DNA of 64,000 nucleotides from Bacillota bacterium (GTDB lineage Bacteria > Sysuimicrobiota > Sysuimicrobiia > Sysuimicrobiales > Segetimicrobiaceae): contig JAJPJL010000130.1 in assembly GCA_021324255.1 (NCBI GenBank), forward strand, positions 43,454-107,453, in the 5' to 3' direction. The position numbers and the translations under genes were made by a program. Positions 27,921 to 36,476 of this stretch are shown here, piece after piece (the first letter of the stretch is position 1; each line of letters opens with the position of its first letter). The notes under the pieces were generated by a model, which saw nothing but the letters and a program-made list of their open reading frames with translations, had not been told where the DNA came from and ran no database searches.

Positions 27921-28673
27921 ATGGGGCAGTTCTTCGGCCGAGGACACAAAGGCGCAGTACAGCACCTCCGGCCGTTGGAATTGGCCCTCTCGTTTGCGGC
28001 GCTGACGGGCCGACACTACGATACCAAGCTCGAGGCGGCGCAGCGGCTGGGTCTCAACGTGCTGCGGCTCGAGCTGTTCGCGTTCGCCACCGTTGCGGTC
28101 GCGCACAACGCGGTGCGCCATCCGCTCATGATCGCGTTGACCCCGAGCCAGCGCCGCGCGGTCATGGACGCCTCCTCCGTCTTCTCCTTCTGCCTGTGGA
28201 CCGACGGCCGGGAAGGGCTCGCACAGCGTCTGCCGGCCGTGCTCGACGGTCCCCACTACACCGCCTTCAAACGGGCGGTCGACTGGCGCCAGTACTGGTC
28301 GTTCGCGGATCTCGTTCGCGAGCGCGGCGCCGAGTATGGGCCGTTCCTCCACACTGCCGCACCGGACTCCGGCCCGCTCGGCGTCGACCTGGGAAACGCG
28401 ATCGCCCGGCGCGTGCTCGGTCACGGGAACCGACCCGGACCGATGGAAATGCTGTGGTGCGCCGGGTTATTCCAGGACGTCAGCACGACGACGGCGGCGG
28501 CGCTCAACAGCTATCGCTATCGCCCGGACCCGCGTGCCGACGCGGCGGCGGCGCCGGACGAGCCGGATACCGATCTCATCCTGGCCTGCCGCGCGTGCGG
28601 GCAGAAGAACCGGATCCGGGCCGGGCGTCCCCGGGGGGAAGCGATCTGCGGGCGCTGCCGCGCACCGCTGTGA
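27921..28673 (+). CDS. Uncharacterised protein with C-terminal zinc ribbon
   Basis: I do not recognise this family. ATG 27921 follows GGGAGG by 5 nt and gives 250 residues; the longer frame from 27789 has a poor, Arg/Gly-rich extension. The first ~205 residues look globular and mainly helical (LELALSFAALTGRHYDTKL, LRLELFAFATVAVAHNAVRH, AVMDASSVFSFCLWTDG), without signal peptide or membrane spans. A Pro/Ala/Asp-rich linker leads to CRACGQKNRIR...CGRC (Cys 223, 226, 243, 246), a rubredoxin-like or thioredoxin-2-like zinc ribbon. It lies divergently from the TlpA gene. A nucleic-acid or protein-binding role is only a guess. Confidence 0.75.
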   Translation: MGQFFGRGHKGAVQHLRPLELALSFAALTGRHYDTKLEAAQRLGLNVLRLELFAFATVAVAHNAVRHPLMIALTPSQRRAVMDASSVFSFCLWTDGREGLAQRLPAVLDGPHYTAFKRAVDWRQYWSFADLVRERGAEYGPFLHTAAPDSGPLGVDLGNAIARRVLGHGNRPGPMEMLWCAGLFQDVSTTTAAALNSYRYRPDPRADAAAAPDEPDTDLILACRACGQKNRIRAGRPRGEAICGRCRAPL

Positions 28674-28699
28674 TGCATCCGGCGGTCGCGCGGATCCCG

Positions 28700-30997
28700 C
28701 TACGCTGAGGGCGGCGTGGGCGTGCCCCGCTGCCGGAACGCGCGCCACAGCGCTTCGGGTGTGACGGGCATGTCCAGGACCACGCCTGCCGGCGGACGGA
28801 GCGCGTCGAGTACGGCGTTCACGATCGCGGGCGGCGCGCCCGTCGTGCCCGATTCTCCGATGCCTTTGCTGCCGAGCGGATTGACCGGGGACCGCGTCTC
28901 CAGGCGCTCGGTCTCCACCCGTGGGACCTGCGAGGCGGTCGGCATCGCGTAGTCGAGGAACGAGCTGACCAGCGGCTGGCCGTTCGCGTCGCAGGCGACG
29001 CGTTCCAGTACCGCCTGCGCGATGCCTTGCGCCAGGCTCCCGTGCACTTGTCCCTCGACGAGCAGCGGGTTCACCACCCGCCCGCAGTCGTCAACCGCGA
29101 CGTACCGGAGGATCGTGATCGCGCCGGTGTCGGGATCGATCTCGACGACGGCGACGTGCGCGCCGGACGGGACCATGGTGCCCGTGGCCTCGAAGCGGAC
29201 GGCCGCGGAGATCCCGGCCCGAGCATCGCCCGGGCGCGCGGCCTGCGCCACCTGCCCGAGCGTGAGCGCGCGCCCCGGCGCACCCCGAACGGCAACCCGT
29301 CCGCCGTCGACGGCGAGGTCGTCGGGCGCGGCCTCGAGCAGCCGCGACGCCACGGCGATGACGTCCCGGCGCACGGCATCCGCGGCCTGCGCGACGGCGG
29401 ACCCGCCGATGGCGAGCGACCGGCTCGCAAAGGTGCCGATGCCGGCGGGGACCACGTCGGTGTCCCCGTGCAGCACCGTGACCTGCTCAGGGTCGACGCC
29501 GAGCGCGTCCGCCGCCACCTGGCTAAACGCCGTCTCGTGCCCCTGCCCGTGCGGCGATGTCCCGGTGAGCACCGTGACGCGCCCGGACGGCTCGAGCGTG
29601 ACCGTGGCGTCCTCCCAGAGGTCGCCGCCGCCCGCGATCTCGATCCACGTGGAGATCCCGATCCCGATCGGCGGCCCGCCCGCCCGGCGCCGCCGGACCT
29701 GCTCATCCCGCCACCGCGCATACCCGACACGCTCCAAGACGCGGTCGAGCGCGCGACCGTAGTTGCCGGAGTCGTGGACGAGCCCGGTCGGGCTCCGGTG
29801 TGGAAAGCCGTCGATGAAGTTTCGGCGGCGGATCGCCGCGGGGTCGATGCCGAGGCGCGCCGCGACGGCGTCCATGAGACGTTCGATGTAGTAGGCGCCT
29901 TCCGGCCGCCCCGCGCCGCGATACGGCCCCGTCGGGGTCTGCGTTGTGGCCACGCCGCGAAGCCGCAGCCGGACGTGCTCGACGCGGTACGCGCCCAGCG
30001 CGACGCGCAGCGTGAGCGCCGGGATCACGGCCGCATCGGCCAGGCAGTACGCTCCCAGGTCCGCGAGAATGTCCCCGTCCACCGCCAGCACGGTGCCGTC
30101 GTGCGCGACCGCCGCGCGAAGCGACGCGCGCTGGCCGCGCCCGTGGGTCATGGCCCGAAAGTTCTCGAAGCGGTCCTCGACCCACTTCACCCGCCGCCGC
30201 AGCCGCCACGCGAGGTACGCAGCCAGCATCTCGTCGGGGTAGACGGCGCCCTTGGCGCCAAAGCCGCCGCCCACGTCCGGCGCGACGACCCGGACCCGGT
30301 CCGCGGCCACGCCGAGGAATTCGGCGATCTTCTGCCGGGCCTCGTGCGGGACTTGCGTCGACAGCCAGACTTCCAAACGACCGCGCGCCGCGTCGTACGA
30401 CGCCACGATGCCCCGGCACTCGAGCGGTGCGGGCGCCAGCCGGGGCTGCCGCAGTTCCAGGGGGACGACCACATCGGCGCGTCTGAACGCGGCCTCCGGG
30501 TCTCCCCCGCTCGTCTCCACGGTAAAGATCACGTTCGACCCGGCCGCCGGGTGGATCACGGGCGCGGCGGGATCGAGCGCCCAGACCGGGTCCACGACGG
30601 GCGGCAGGGCCTCGTACTCGACGCGCACGCGCTCCGCCGCGTCCCGGGCCGTGTAGCGATCCACGGCGAGGACGGCCGCCACGGGCTCGCCCGCGTACCG
30701 CACCGTCTTGTCGGCCAGGAGCGGATGCCGCGCCGCCTGCACGCCGGGGAACATCGCCGCCGCGGGGAGCCGCGGGATCGGCGATGGCAGGTCCCGTCCG
30801 GTGACCACGGCCACAACCCCGGGCATCCGGGCGGCCTCCTGCGGGTCGATTGCCCGGATGCGCGCGTGCCCGTGCGGCGACCGGACGACCGCCATGTGCA
30901 GCATGTCGGGGAATCTCAGGTCGTCCACAAAGATCCCGGCGCCGGCCAGGAGACGCCGGTCCTCACGCCGCCGCAGGCCAGAGCCGACATACGGCAT
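28700..30997 (-). CDS. Xanthine dehydrogenase family molybdopterin-binding (large) subunit
   Basis: From ATG 30997 the protein (765 residues) begins MPYVGSGLRRREDRRLLAGAG, typical for CoxL/XdhB-type large subunits. It contains GGGFGAKGAVYPDEML (MoCo-binding), PTGPYRGAGRPEGAYYIERL and the catalytic-Glu motif GSKGIGESGTTGAPPAI near the C-terminus. The active-site loop is PYRGAGRPE, not the AYxCSFR of true CO dehydrogenase, so it oxidises another aldehyde, purine or heterocycle. The FAD (CoxM) and 2Fe-2S (CoxS) subunit genes are not adjacent. It ends convergently with the zinc-ribbon gene. An upstream start at 31021 is possible. Confidence 0.92.
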   Translation of the reverse strand: MPYVGSGLRRREDRRLLAGAGIFVDDLRFPDMLHMAVVRSPHGHARIRAIDPQEAARMPGVVAVVTGRDLPSPIPRLPAAAMFPGVQAARHPLLADKTVRYAGEPVAAVLAVDRYTARDAAERVRVEYEALPPVVDPVWALDPAAPVIHPAAGSNVIFTVETSGGDPEAAFRRADVVVPLELRQPRLAPAPLECRGIVASYDAARGRLEVWLSTQVPHEARQKIAEFLGVAADRVRVVAPDVGGGFGAKGAVYPDEMLAAYLAWRLRRRVKWVEDRFENFRAMTHGRGQRASLRAAVAHDGTVLAVDGDILADLGAYCLADAAVIPALTLRVALGAYRVEHVRLRLRGVATTQTPTGPYRGAGRPEGAYYIERLMDAVAARLGIDPAAIRRRNFIDGFPHRSPTGLVHDSGNYGRALDRVLERVGYARWRDEQVRRRRAGGPPIGIGISTWIEIAGGGDLWEDATVTLEPSGRVTVLTGTSPHGQGHETAFSQVAADALGVDPEQVTVLHGDTDVVPAGIGTFASRSLAIGGSAVAQAADAVRRDVIAVASRLLEAAPDDLAVDGGRVAVRGAPGRALTLGQVAQAARPGDARAGISAAVRFEATGTMVPSGAHVAVVEIDPDTGAITILRYVAVDDCGRVVNPLLVEGQVHGSLAQGIAQAVLERVACDANGQPLVSSFLDYAMPTASQVPRVETERLETRSPVNPLGSKGIGESGTTGAPPAIVNAVLDALRPPAGVVLDMPVTPEALWRAFRQRGTPTPPSA

Positions 30998-31042
30998 CGT
31001 TACGCGACCACCACGCTGCACCCGGTTTATGCCGGCGTCTGA

Positions 31043-32434
31043 TTAGCGGCCGGCCTGCGCCGCCGCCTCGCTGCCCGCCAGCCGCCCGAACACGCCCCCG
31101 AGCGTCATGCCGAACCCTCCCAGGTAGCCCGACTCCAGGATATTGCCCGACATGATCTCGCCCGCCGCGTACAGGTTAGCGAACGGGCGCCCGCGCCGGT
31201 CCACGATGCGCGCGCGCTCGTCCACGCCCACCCCCATGTATGTGAAGGTAATGCCCGGCCGCAACGGAAACGCGTAGAACGGCGGCCGGTCGAGCGGCCG
31301 CGCCCAGTTCGACTTCGGCGGGTGCAGCCCGCGCGTCGCGACACCGTCGAGCTCCTCGTGGCGAACGACCGTGTTCCCCGCGGACGCACGGTTGTAGGCC
31401 GCCACGGTCGCGGCCAGCACGGCGGCGGGTACGCCGAGGAGCTCGCCCAGGGCCTCGATCGCCCCGGCTTGCACCGGCGGAAAGAGCGGCGGAAGGAACG
31501 CGCCGATCCCGTTGGCGTCCACGATGCTGAACGCGACCTGCCCGGGCTGGGCCGCAACCCGCGCACCCCACGTCGCGTAGCGCTTGGGCCAGAGGTCCTC
31601 GCCCTCGTCGGCAAACCGCTCACCGGACCGGTTCACGACGATGCCGAACGGGATCGAGTCCAGCCGCGTCGCGATGCCGCCATCGTACTTCGGCGCCCTG
31701 GCGTCGACGGCAATCGCGTGAAACCCCTTGGGATCTCCCACCCGCATCGCCCCGAGCTCGAGCAGCGCGGCGAGCACGCGCCCGTCGTTGTACGGCGTCC
31801 CCCGAACGGCGAAGTTGGTCACCGCATCCCCCCAGTACCGCCCCAACCACTCCAGGTTGGCCTCGAAGCCGCCCGACGCGATGATGACCGCGCGAGCGCG
31901 CAGCGCCGCCCGCCGCTCCCCGCGCTGCACCACGACCCCGTCGGTCCGGTCCCCGCTCGCGAGGATCTCTTCCACGCTCGCCTCGTACCACACGGTGACC
32001 CCGAGGCGCCGGCAGGTCTCATAGTAGGCATTGATGAGGGCTTTCCCGCCGCCGAGAAAAAACCGGTTCGTGCGCCCGAGCGACAAGGTGCCGCGCAGTG
32101 CGGGCTGCCAGGCCGCGCCCTGCTGGGTCATCCACGCGGGCAGCGCCTCCGACTCGCGAATGACAAAGCGCGCGAGCTCGCCGTTGATACGGCCGCCGCC
32201 CACCTGGCGGAGGTCTTCCAGGTACTCGTCCGGACGGTATTCTCCGGTCATGTACGCGTCGCCCGGACCATGAGCGCAGCGCACGTTGCGCGTGTGCCGG
32301 CTGTTCCCCCCGCGCAGGTGGCGCGGGGCGCGTTCCAGCACGATCACGCGCTGTCCCGCCCGCTGCGCGGCGATTGCCGCGCTCAAGGCGGCGTGGCCGC
32401 CACCGACCACGATCACGTCGTACGCGGTGTCCAA
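31043..32434 (-). CDS. FAD-dependent dehydrogenase, tricarballylate dehydrogenase (TcuA)-like
   Basis: The 463-residue flavoprotein starts with the dinucleotide motif DVIVVGGGHAALSAAIAA. The stretch ERAPRHLRGGNSRHTRNVR (~34-52) is characteristic of TcuA-type enzymes in the fumarate reductase/succinate dehydrogenase flavoprotein family. Later motifs are IIASGGFEANLEWLGRYWG, RPLDRPPFYAFPLRPGITFT and AAGEIMSGNILESGYLGGFG. TcuA oxidises tricarballylate to cis-aconitate; relatives act on other dicarboxylates or on 3-ketosteroids. The AhpD-like gene is 34 bp upstream on the same strand. No tcuB-like electron carrier is adjacent. Confidence 0.85.
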   Translation of the reverse strand: MDTAYDVIVVGGGHAALSAAIAAQRAGQRVIVLERAPRHLRGGNSRHTRNVRCAHGPGDAYMTGEYRPDEYLEDLRQVGGGRINGELARFVIRESEALPAWMTQQGAAWQPALRGTLSLGRTNRFFLGGGKALINAYYETCRRLGVTVWYEASVEEILASGDRTDGVVVQRGERRAALRARAVIIASGGFEANLEWLGRYWGDAVTNFAVRGTPYNDGRVLAALLELGAMRVGDPKGFHAIAVDARAPKYDGGIATRLDSIPFGIVVNRSGERFADEGEDLWPKRYATWGARVAAQPGQVAFSIVDANGIGAFLPPLFPPVQAGAIEALGELLGVPAAVLAATVAAYNRASAGNTVVRHEELDGVATRGLHPPKSNWARPLDRPPFYAFPLRPGITFTYMGVGVDERARIVDRRGRPFANLYAAGEIMSGNILESGYLGGFGMTLGGVFGRLAGSEAAAQAGR

Positions 32435-32468
32435 CCTGTGCGGCTACGAGCGCCGGCTCGACGGGAGC

Positions 32469-32984
32469 CTACTCCACAAAGTGCAGCCCGGTGATGCTGA
32501 CGCGACCGAAGCCGATCAGCGCGGCGGCCAGCATCGACAGTTCGACGACCTGGTCGTCGCGAAACAGCGCGCGGACTTCGGCAACCTGCTGGGCCGTGAG
32601 CCTCCCGGTGCCCGTGGCCATGGCCAGCGTGTAGCGGAGCGCGGCGCGCTCCCGAGGGGAATACGGCGCGTCCGCGGCGTCCGGCGTCATCACCCACCGG
32701 ACCTTCTCGGGGGTCACGCCGCGCGACTGTGCGAGCGGGGTCACGAAGCTCGTGCAGTAATCGCAACCGTACACGCCGGCGATCTGCAACCGCACGAGCT
32801 CCTTCACCTCCACGGGCAGCCGGCCGTCCTCCTTGACGAGCGGCACGTAGAACGCCAGCCAGCGCTCGGCGAGCTCGGGGGCGTGGGCCAGCCCCCGGAG
32901 CACCCCGTCGGCGGTTCGCCCGCGGTAACAGGCGAGGTTCTCACCGATGCGTTCGTCCGGCAGCAGCTCGATGCGCGCTCCCAC
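32469..32984 (-). CDS. Carboxymuconolactone decarboxylase / AhpD-like protein (CxxC)
   Basis: The start is chosen at GTG 32984, 7 nt after GGGAGG; the ATG at 33008 lies within the purine-rich ribosome-binding tract. The 171-residue protein has one CMD-type helical domain with VKELVRLQIAGVYGCDYC (redox CxxC near residue 78-81) and a C-terminal half YSPRERAALRYTLAMATG. AhpD-like proteins reduce peroxiredoxins or act as small thiol peroxidases; some CMD proteins are decarboxylases. It is followed by the TcuA-like gene. A second family member, with TGA at the second Cys position, lies at 47973. Confidence 0.87.
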   Translation of the reverse strand: MGARIELLPDERIGENLACYRGRTADGVLRGLAHAPELAERWLAFYVPLVKEDGRLPVEVKELVRLQIAGVYGCDYCTSFVTPLAQSRGVTPEKVRWVMTPDAADAPYSPRERAALRYTLAMATGTGRLTAQQVAEVRALFRDDQVVELSMLAAALIGFGRVSITGLHFVE

Positions 32985-33214
32985 GACCCCACCTCCCTCT
33001 CCCTCCACCCGGCTGTCTTTCTATCGAATTCGGTCCCCTCTCCTGCCGCCACCGAGGCGCGCGGGGCGGCGCTCCGCGCCTCCGCGCCGGGGACCGACGG
33101 CCCACGCGGCGACAGGGAGGCCGCGGCGGCGCACCGAAGAGGCGCAACCGACGTCCGTTGCGGCCGGCGGGACTGTGCGGCCGCGACACCGGAGGACATG
33201 GGCACCCTGCGACC

Positions 33215-34420
33215 ATGAACGACGAGATCGTGAGGCGGGTGGACGAGGCGCTCCACCCCGACGAAATCCTTGCCCTCGCCCGGCGCCTCGTTGCCATCCC
33301 CAGTCACGGTCCCGCGTGCGGGTGGGAAACCGAGGTCGGGCGCGCCCTCGCGGACTTTCTGTCCCGGGAAGGTCTCGACGTCGCCATGCCCGAGGTCATG
33401 GACGGCCGGCGCAACGTGTTGGCCGTGTTGCCCGGGGCGGCCCGTGGCCTGCCGGTCCTCATGCTGAACGGGCACCTCGATACGGTGCCGCCATCCGGTT
33501 CCATGCGGTATCCGCCGTTTGCCGGTGAGGTGCACGACGGCGCGCTGTGGGGCCGGGGCGCGGGGGACATGAAAGGCGCGGTGGCGGCGATGGCGTGCGC
33601 CATGGCGGCCCTGCAACGATCCGGCGTGCGTCCCCATCGGTCGATCGTCCTGGCCGCGGTGGTCGCCGAAGAGAGCGGCAACGACGGCACCGCGGCGCTG
33701 TGCGCGGAGGGCCCGCCCGCGTCGTTCGCGGTCGTGGGAGAACCGACCCGGCTGGGCCTGTGCCTCGGGCACAAAGGCGTGGACCGGTACGTGGTCACCG
33801 TTCGAGGCCGCACGGCGCACGGGGCCACGCCCGAGCGTGGAATCAGCGCCATCCTCCGCGCGGCGCGCCTCCTCGCCGGGCTCGAGACGCGGTTACCCGA
33901 GGTGTGGCGTGGTCAGGAGTCGGCGGACCTCGGACGCGCGTCGTTCAACATCGGCACCATCGGCGGCGGCGTCAGCCGCAATACGGTGCCGGACCGCTGT
34001 ACGTTTACGTTCGACAAGCGCTGGGTGCCCGGCGACAGCCCCGAACGGATCAAGGCCGATCTCATGGCGGTCGCCGACGAAACCATCGGCCGCGACGCGG
34101 TGGAGATCGTGCGCGACGCCGAGTTCGATCGCGTCGCCCATCCGCCGCTCTCGACCGCGCCGGATCACCCGCTGGCCCGCGCCGTCGAATCCGCCATCGC
34201 CGGCGTGACCGGCGGCCCGGCACGGCGGGTGCACTTCGACGCGTTTACCGACGCGGCGATCCTGCACGAGGCCGGGACCGCGGCCGTCATCTGCGGGCCC
34301 GCGGACCTGGCGCACGCGCATGCGGACGACGAGCGCGTGGCCGTCGATGAGCTGGTCGCGGCGGCGCGCATCTACGCGCGCGTTGCCCTGCGCCTCGACC
34401 GCACGGCGCGCACCGGCTAA
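33215..34420 (+). CDS. M20 family peptidase (ArgE/DapE/CPG2 type)
   Basis: From ATG 33215 the protein has 401 residues with LMLNGHLDTVPPSG (zinc His and Asp), ALWGRGAGDMKGAVAAM (bridging Asp), VVAEESGNDG (catalytic Glu pair), KGVDRYVVTVRGRTAHGATP (lid), GVSRNTVPDRCTFTFDKRW and a C-terminal VHFDAFTDAAILHEAG with AHAHADDERVAVDEL. It resembles acetylornithine deacetylase/succinyl-diaminopimelate desuccinylase-type amidohydrolases. It stands alone between genes of the opposite strand. The specific substrate is unknown; no arginine or lysine biosynthesis genes are near. Confidence 0.9.
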   Translation: MNDEIVRRVDEALHPDEILALARRLVAIPSHGPACGWETEVGRALADFLSREGLDVAMPEVMDGRRNVLAVLPGAARGLPVLMLNGHLDTVPPSGSMRYPPFAGEVHDGALWGRGAGDMKGAVAAMACAMAALQRSGVRPHRSIVLAAVVAEESGNDGTAALCAEGPPASFAVVGEPTRLGLCLGHKGVDRYVVTVRGRTAHGATPERGISAILRAARLLAGLETRLPEVWRGQESADLGRASFNIGTIGGGVSRNTVPDRCTFTFDKRWVPGDSPERIKADLMAVADETIGRDAVEIVRDAEFDRVAHPPLSTAPDHPLARAVESAIAGVTGGPARRVHFDAFTDAAILHEAGTAAVICGPADLAHAHADDERVAVDELVAAARIYARVALRLDRTARTG

Positions 34421-34607
34421 CCCAGGCCCGGGTACTGCGAGCCTACCGCCGCCGCGGGCGAACGCGGCCCCATTGGCCGTCGTCGTCCCCACGGCCGCCG
34501 TCGTCGTGCGCCGCATGTTCTCCGTACGTTCGCTGCTCGAGCACGCCGGCCGAGGTGCTCCCACGCGCGGAGGCCGCCGCCGACCGCGTTACCGGGGCGC
34601 GGCGGGC

Positions 34608-36353
34608 CTAGCGATCGGCGTCCTCAAACAGCCGTTCCCCGCGAAATAGGCGGTGGGCGATCTGGTACGTTTGTCCCTCCGCGCGCACCGTCGGCGCATG
34701 GGCGGCCAGATATCTCGCCGCCGCCACGAGCACGTGGGTCCCCTCGGGGGTCCCCTGCACCTGCTGGTACTGCCGGATCGCCGCCTCCATCATCTGGATC
34801 GTGTGGAAGTTCCGATCCTCGCGAAGCAACGCGCGGCCGAGCGTGGAGAGTAACGCCCCGACACCCCCTCCTCCGGCGATGTAGGCCTCGACGAGGCGCG
34901 CGGCTTCCTGGACCTGTTGCTGCCGGTCGAGCACGTCGAGTAATTCCGGCAGCAGCCGCTCCGCATCGCGGCCGGCTCCGTCGGACCGCGGCAGGCGGGC
35001 CGGCGGGACATTGAGAAAGCGGTCGAGATAGACGCTCATCGCCGCATCGAACACACCGCGGAGCAGTTCGGGGGAGTCCACGCGCCGTAATCCCTGGTGG
35101 ACGGCGTTCGCAAACGTGAAGGTGTGCAGCGCCGTGTCCCAATCGCCGAACTCATTTGTCTGCGGGAAGCGGGCGATGCGCAGCGCGGCGGCGTAGGCCA
35201 CGGTGCCGGCCAGATCGGCGGGACGCGCGCCATCGCGCAGGGCGTCCAGGAGCGCCCGCGCGATCCCGGCCGGATCGTCCCCGAGCAATACCGGCACGAG
35301 CTCCGCGCGACCGCCCCACGCGGCGTCCCGTGCGCGCCCGGCTTCCAGCACGGCGGGCAGCTCCGCAAATGCGCTGTCAAGGATCCTAATCAGATCCACC
35401 GGATGCCGCCACTCGTTCGACTCCTCCATCCGCGCGGCCTCGGCATAGCCTGACGCCAGGCTGGCCAGCACGGCTTCCGCGTGTTCCCACCCGGCCAGGT
35501 CCAGCGCCTCGAGCGCCTTGTTCGTGAAGTCGAGCGCGTGCCCCGTCGCGATGTACCGGTGATCGGTTGCGGCCGCAAACAGCAGGTCGGCCGCCGCGCG
35601 GCCGCCCTCGCGTCCCCGGACCGCGGATACGATGCAGCGCTCGGCCCCTTCCGCGTCGCGGACCTCCACACACTGCCGGAACCATCGCCGGATCACTCCG
35701 AGATCTGCGGGCTCCCCCGGCAGCGGCCGCAGGCGGAATCGCGGCGCCATCCCCTGGCAATCGCGCGCCACCGCCGCCAGGCCGTGGTAGATGGCCCGGG
35801 GCCGGTCATCGGGGTAGAGGTGCGGCATGAGATTCATCATGCACGTGTGGATCGTGAGGCCCTGGCCCCAGCCGGCCTCCCGGTACCGCGCGCCGAATTC
35901 CAGTCCCGCGCGAAACGGGTCCGCCGCGGTTTGGTCGCTCGAGACGAGCGCCACGGCGGCCTTGGCGATGACCAGGGGGATATTGCGCTCCAGGCCGTCA
36001 CGAAGCCGCGCGCGGTGGTAATCGAGGGGATCCTCGTGGAGCGCCAGATCTACCCAGACGTCGCCGTCTCGGACCTCGGTGGCGAACACCCGCACGTCGC
36101 CCGCGAACGGATCGAGTGTGCCGCCGCTTGAGACATCAAAGCGCGCGTGGTGCCAGTGGCACGTCAGGATGCCGTCGTGGACGGTGCCGCGATCGAGCGG
36201 GAACCCCATGTGCGGGCACCGGTTGTCGACCGCCCGCACCTGATCGCCGTCGGCAAAGAGCACGAGCGCGTGGCCGTTCACCTGGATCGCCAGCCGTCCA
36301 CGGGCCCGGACATCCGCGGCGCGCGCCGCGCGCACAAATCTCGGTGCTGCCAT
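34608..36353 (-). CDS. Rieske [2Fe-2S] domain fused to a large helical histidine-rich domain
   Basis: The 581-residue protein opens with a Rieske domain: CPHMGFPLDRG (Cys46, His48) and CHWHHARFD (Cys65, His68) bind the cluster, as in ferredoxin-type Rieske proteins. Residues ~110-580 are predicted all-helical and carry spaced histidines in repeated-looking contexts: TIHTCMMNLMPHLYP, AIYHGLAAVARDC, TGHALDFTNKALEALDLAGW, ALHTFTFANAVHQGLRR and NFHTIQMMEAAIRQYQ. This is not the oxygenase alpha-subunit fold. It is reminiscent of metal-dependent questin-oxidase-like helical proteins, but I am not sure. The gene follows the GH5 gene of the nine-gene operon by 123 bp and may be transcribed with it. 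Confidence 0.8.
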   Translation of the reverse strand: MAAPRFVRAARAADVRARGRLAIQVNGHALVLFADGDQVRAVDNRCPHMGFPLDRGTVHDGILTCHWHHARFDVSSGGTLDPFAGDVRVFATEVRDGDVWVDLALHEDPLDYHRARLRDGLERNIPLVIAKAAVALVSSDQTAADPFRAGLEFGARYREAGWGQGLTIHTCMMNLMPHLYPDDRPRAIYHGLAAVARDCQGMAPRFRLRPLPGEPADLGVIRRWFRQCVEVRDAEGAERCIVSAVRGREGGRAAADLLFAAATDHRYIATGHALDFTNKALEALDLAGWEHAEAVLASLASGYAEAARMEESNEWRHPVDLIRILDSAFAELPAVLEAGRARDAAWGGRAELVPVLLGDDPAGIARALLDALRDGARPADLAGTVAYAAALRIARFPQTNEFGDWDTALHTFTFANAVHQGLRRVDSPELLRGVFDAAMSVYLDRFLNVPPARLPRSDGAGRDAERLLPELLDVLDRQQQVQEAARLVEAYIAGGGGVGALLSTLGRALLREDRNFHTIQMMEAAIRQYQQVQGTPEGTHVLVAAARYLAAHAPTVRAEGQTYQIAHRLFRGERLFEDADR

Positions 36354-36476
36354 GTGCCACCCCCGCCGGCCGGGGCGACCGACCGCGGCCCCGGCTGCTC
36401 GCGCCGAGCGCTACGTTCCGTTGCCCCCATTATCCGACACCGCGCCGCGGGCTGCACCGTACGGGCGGCGGCGCCG

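Noticed and set aside
27293..28708. 471-codon plus-strand frame overlapping TlpA and the zinc-ribbon gene
   Set aside because: Runs antisense to a clear TlpA gene and out of frame with the better-supported 27921-28673 gene.
28700..30997. Aerobic CO dehydrogenase large subunit (CoxL form I)
   Set aside because: The active-site loop is PYRGAGRPE instead of AYxCSFR, and no coxM/coxS genes are adjacent.
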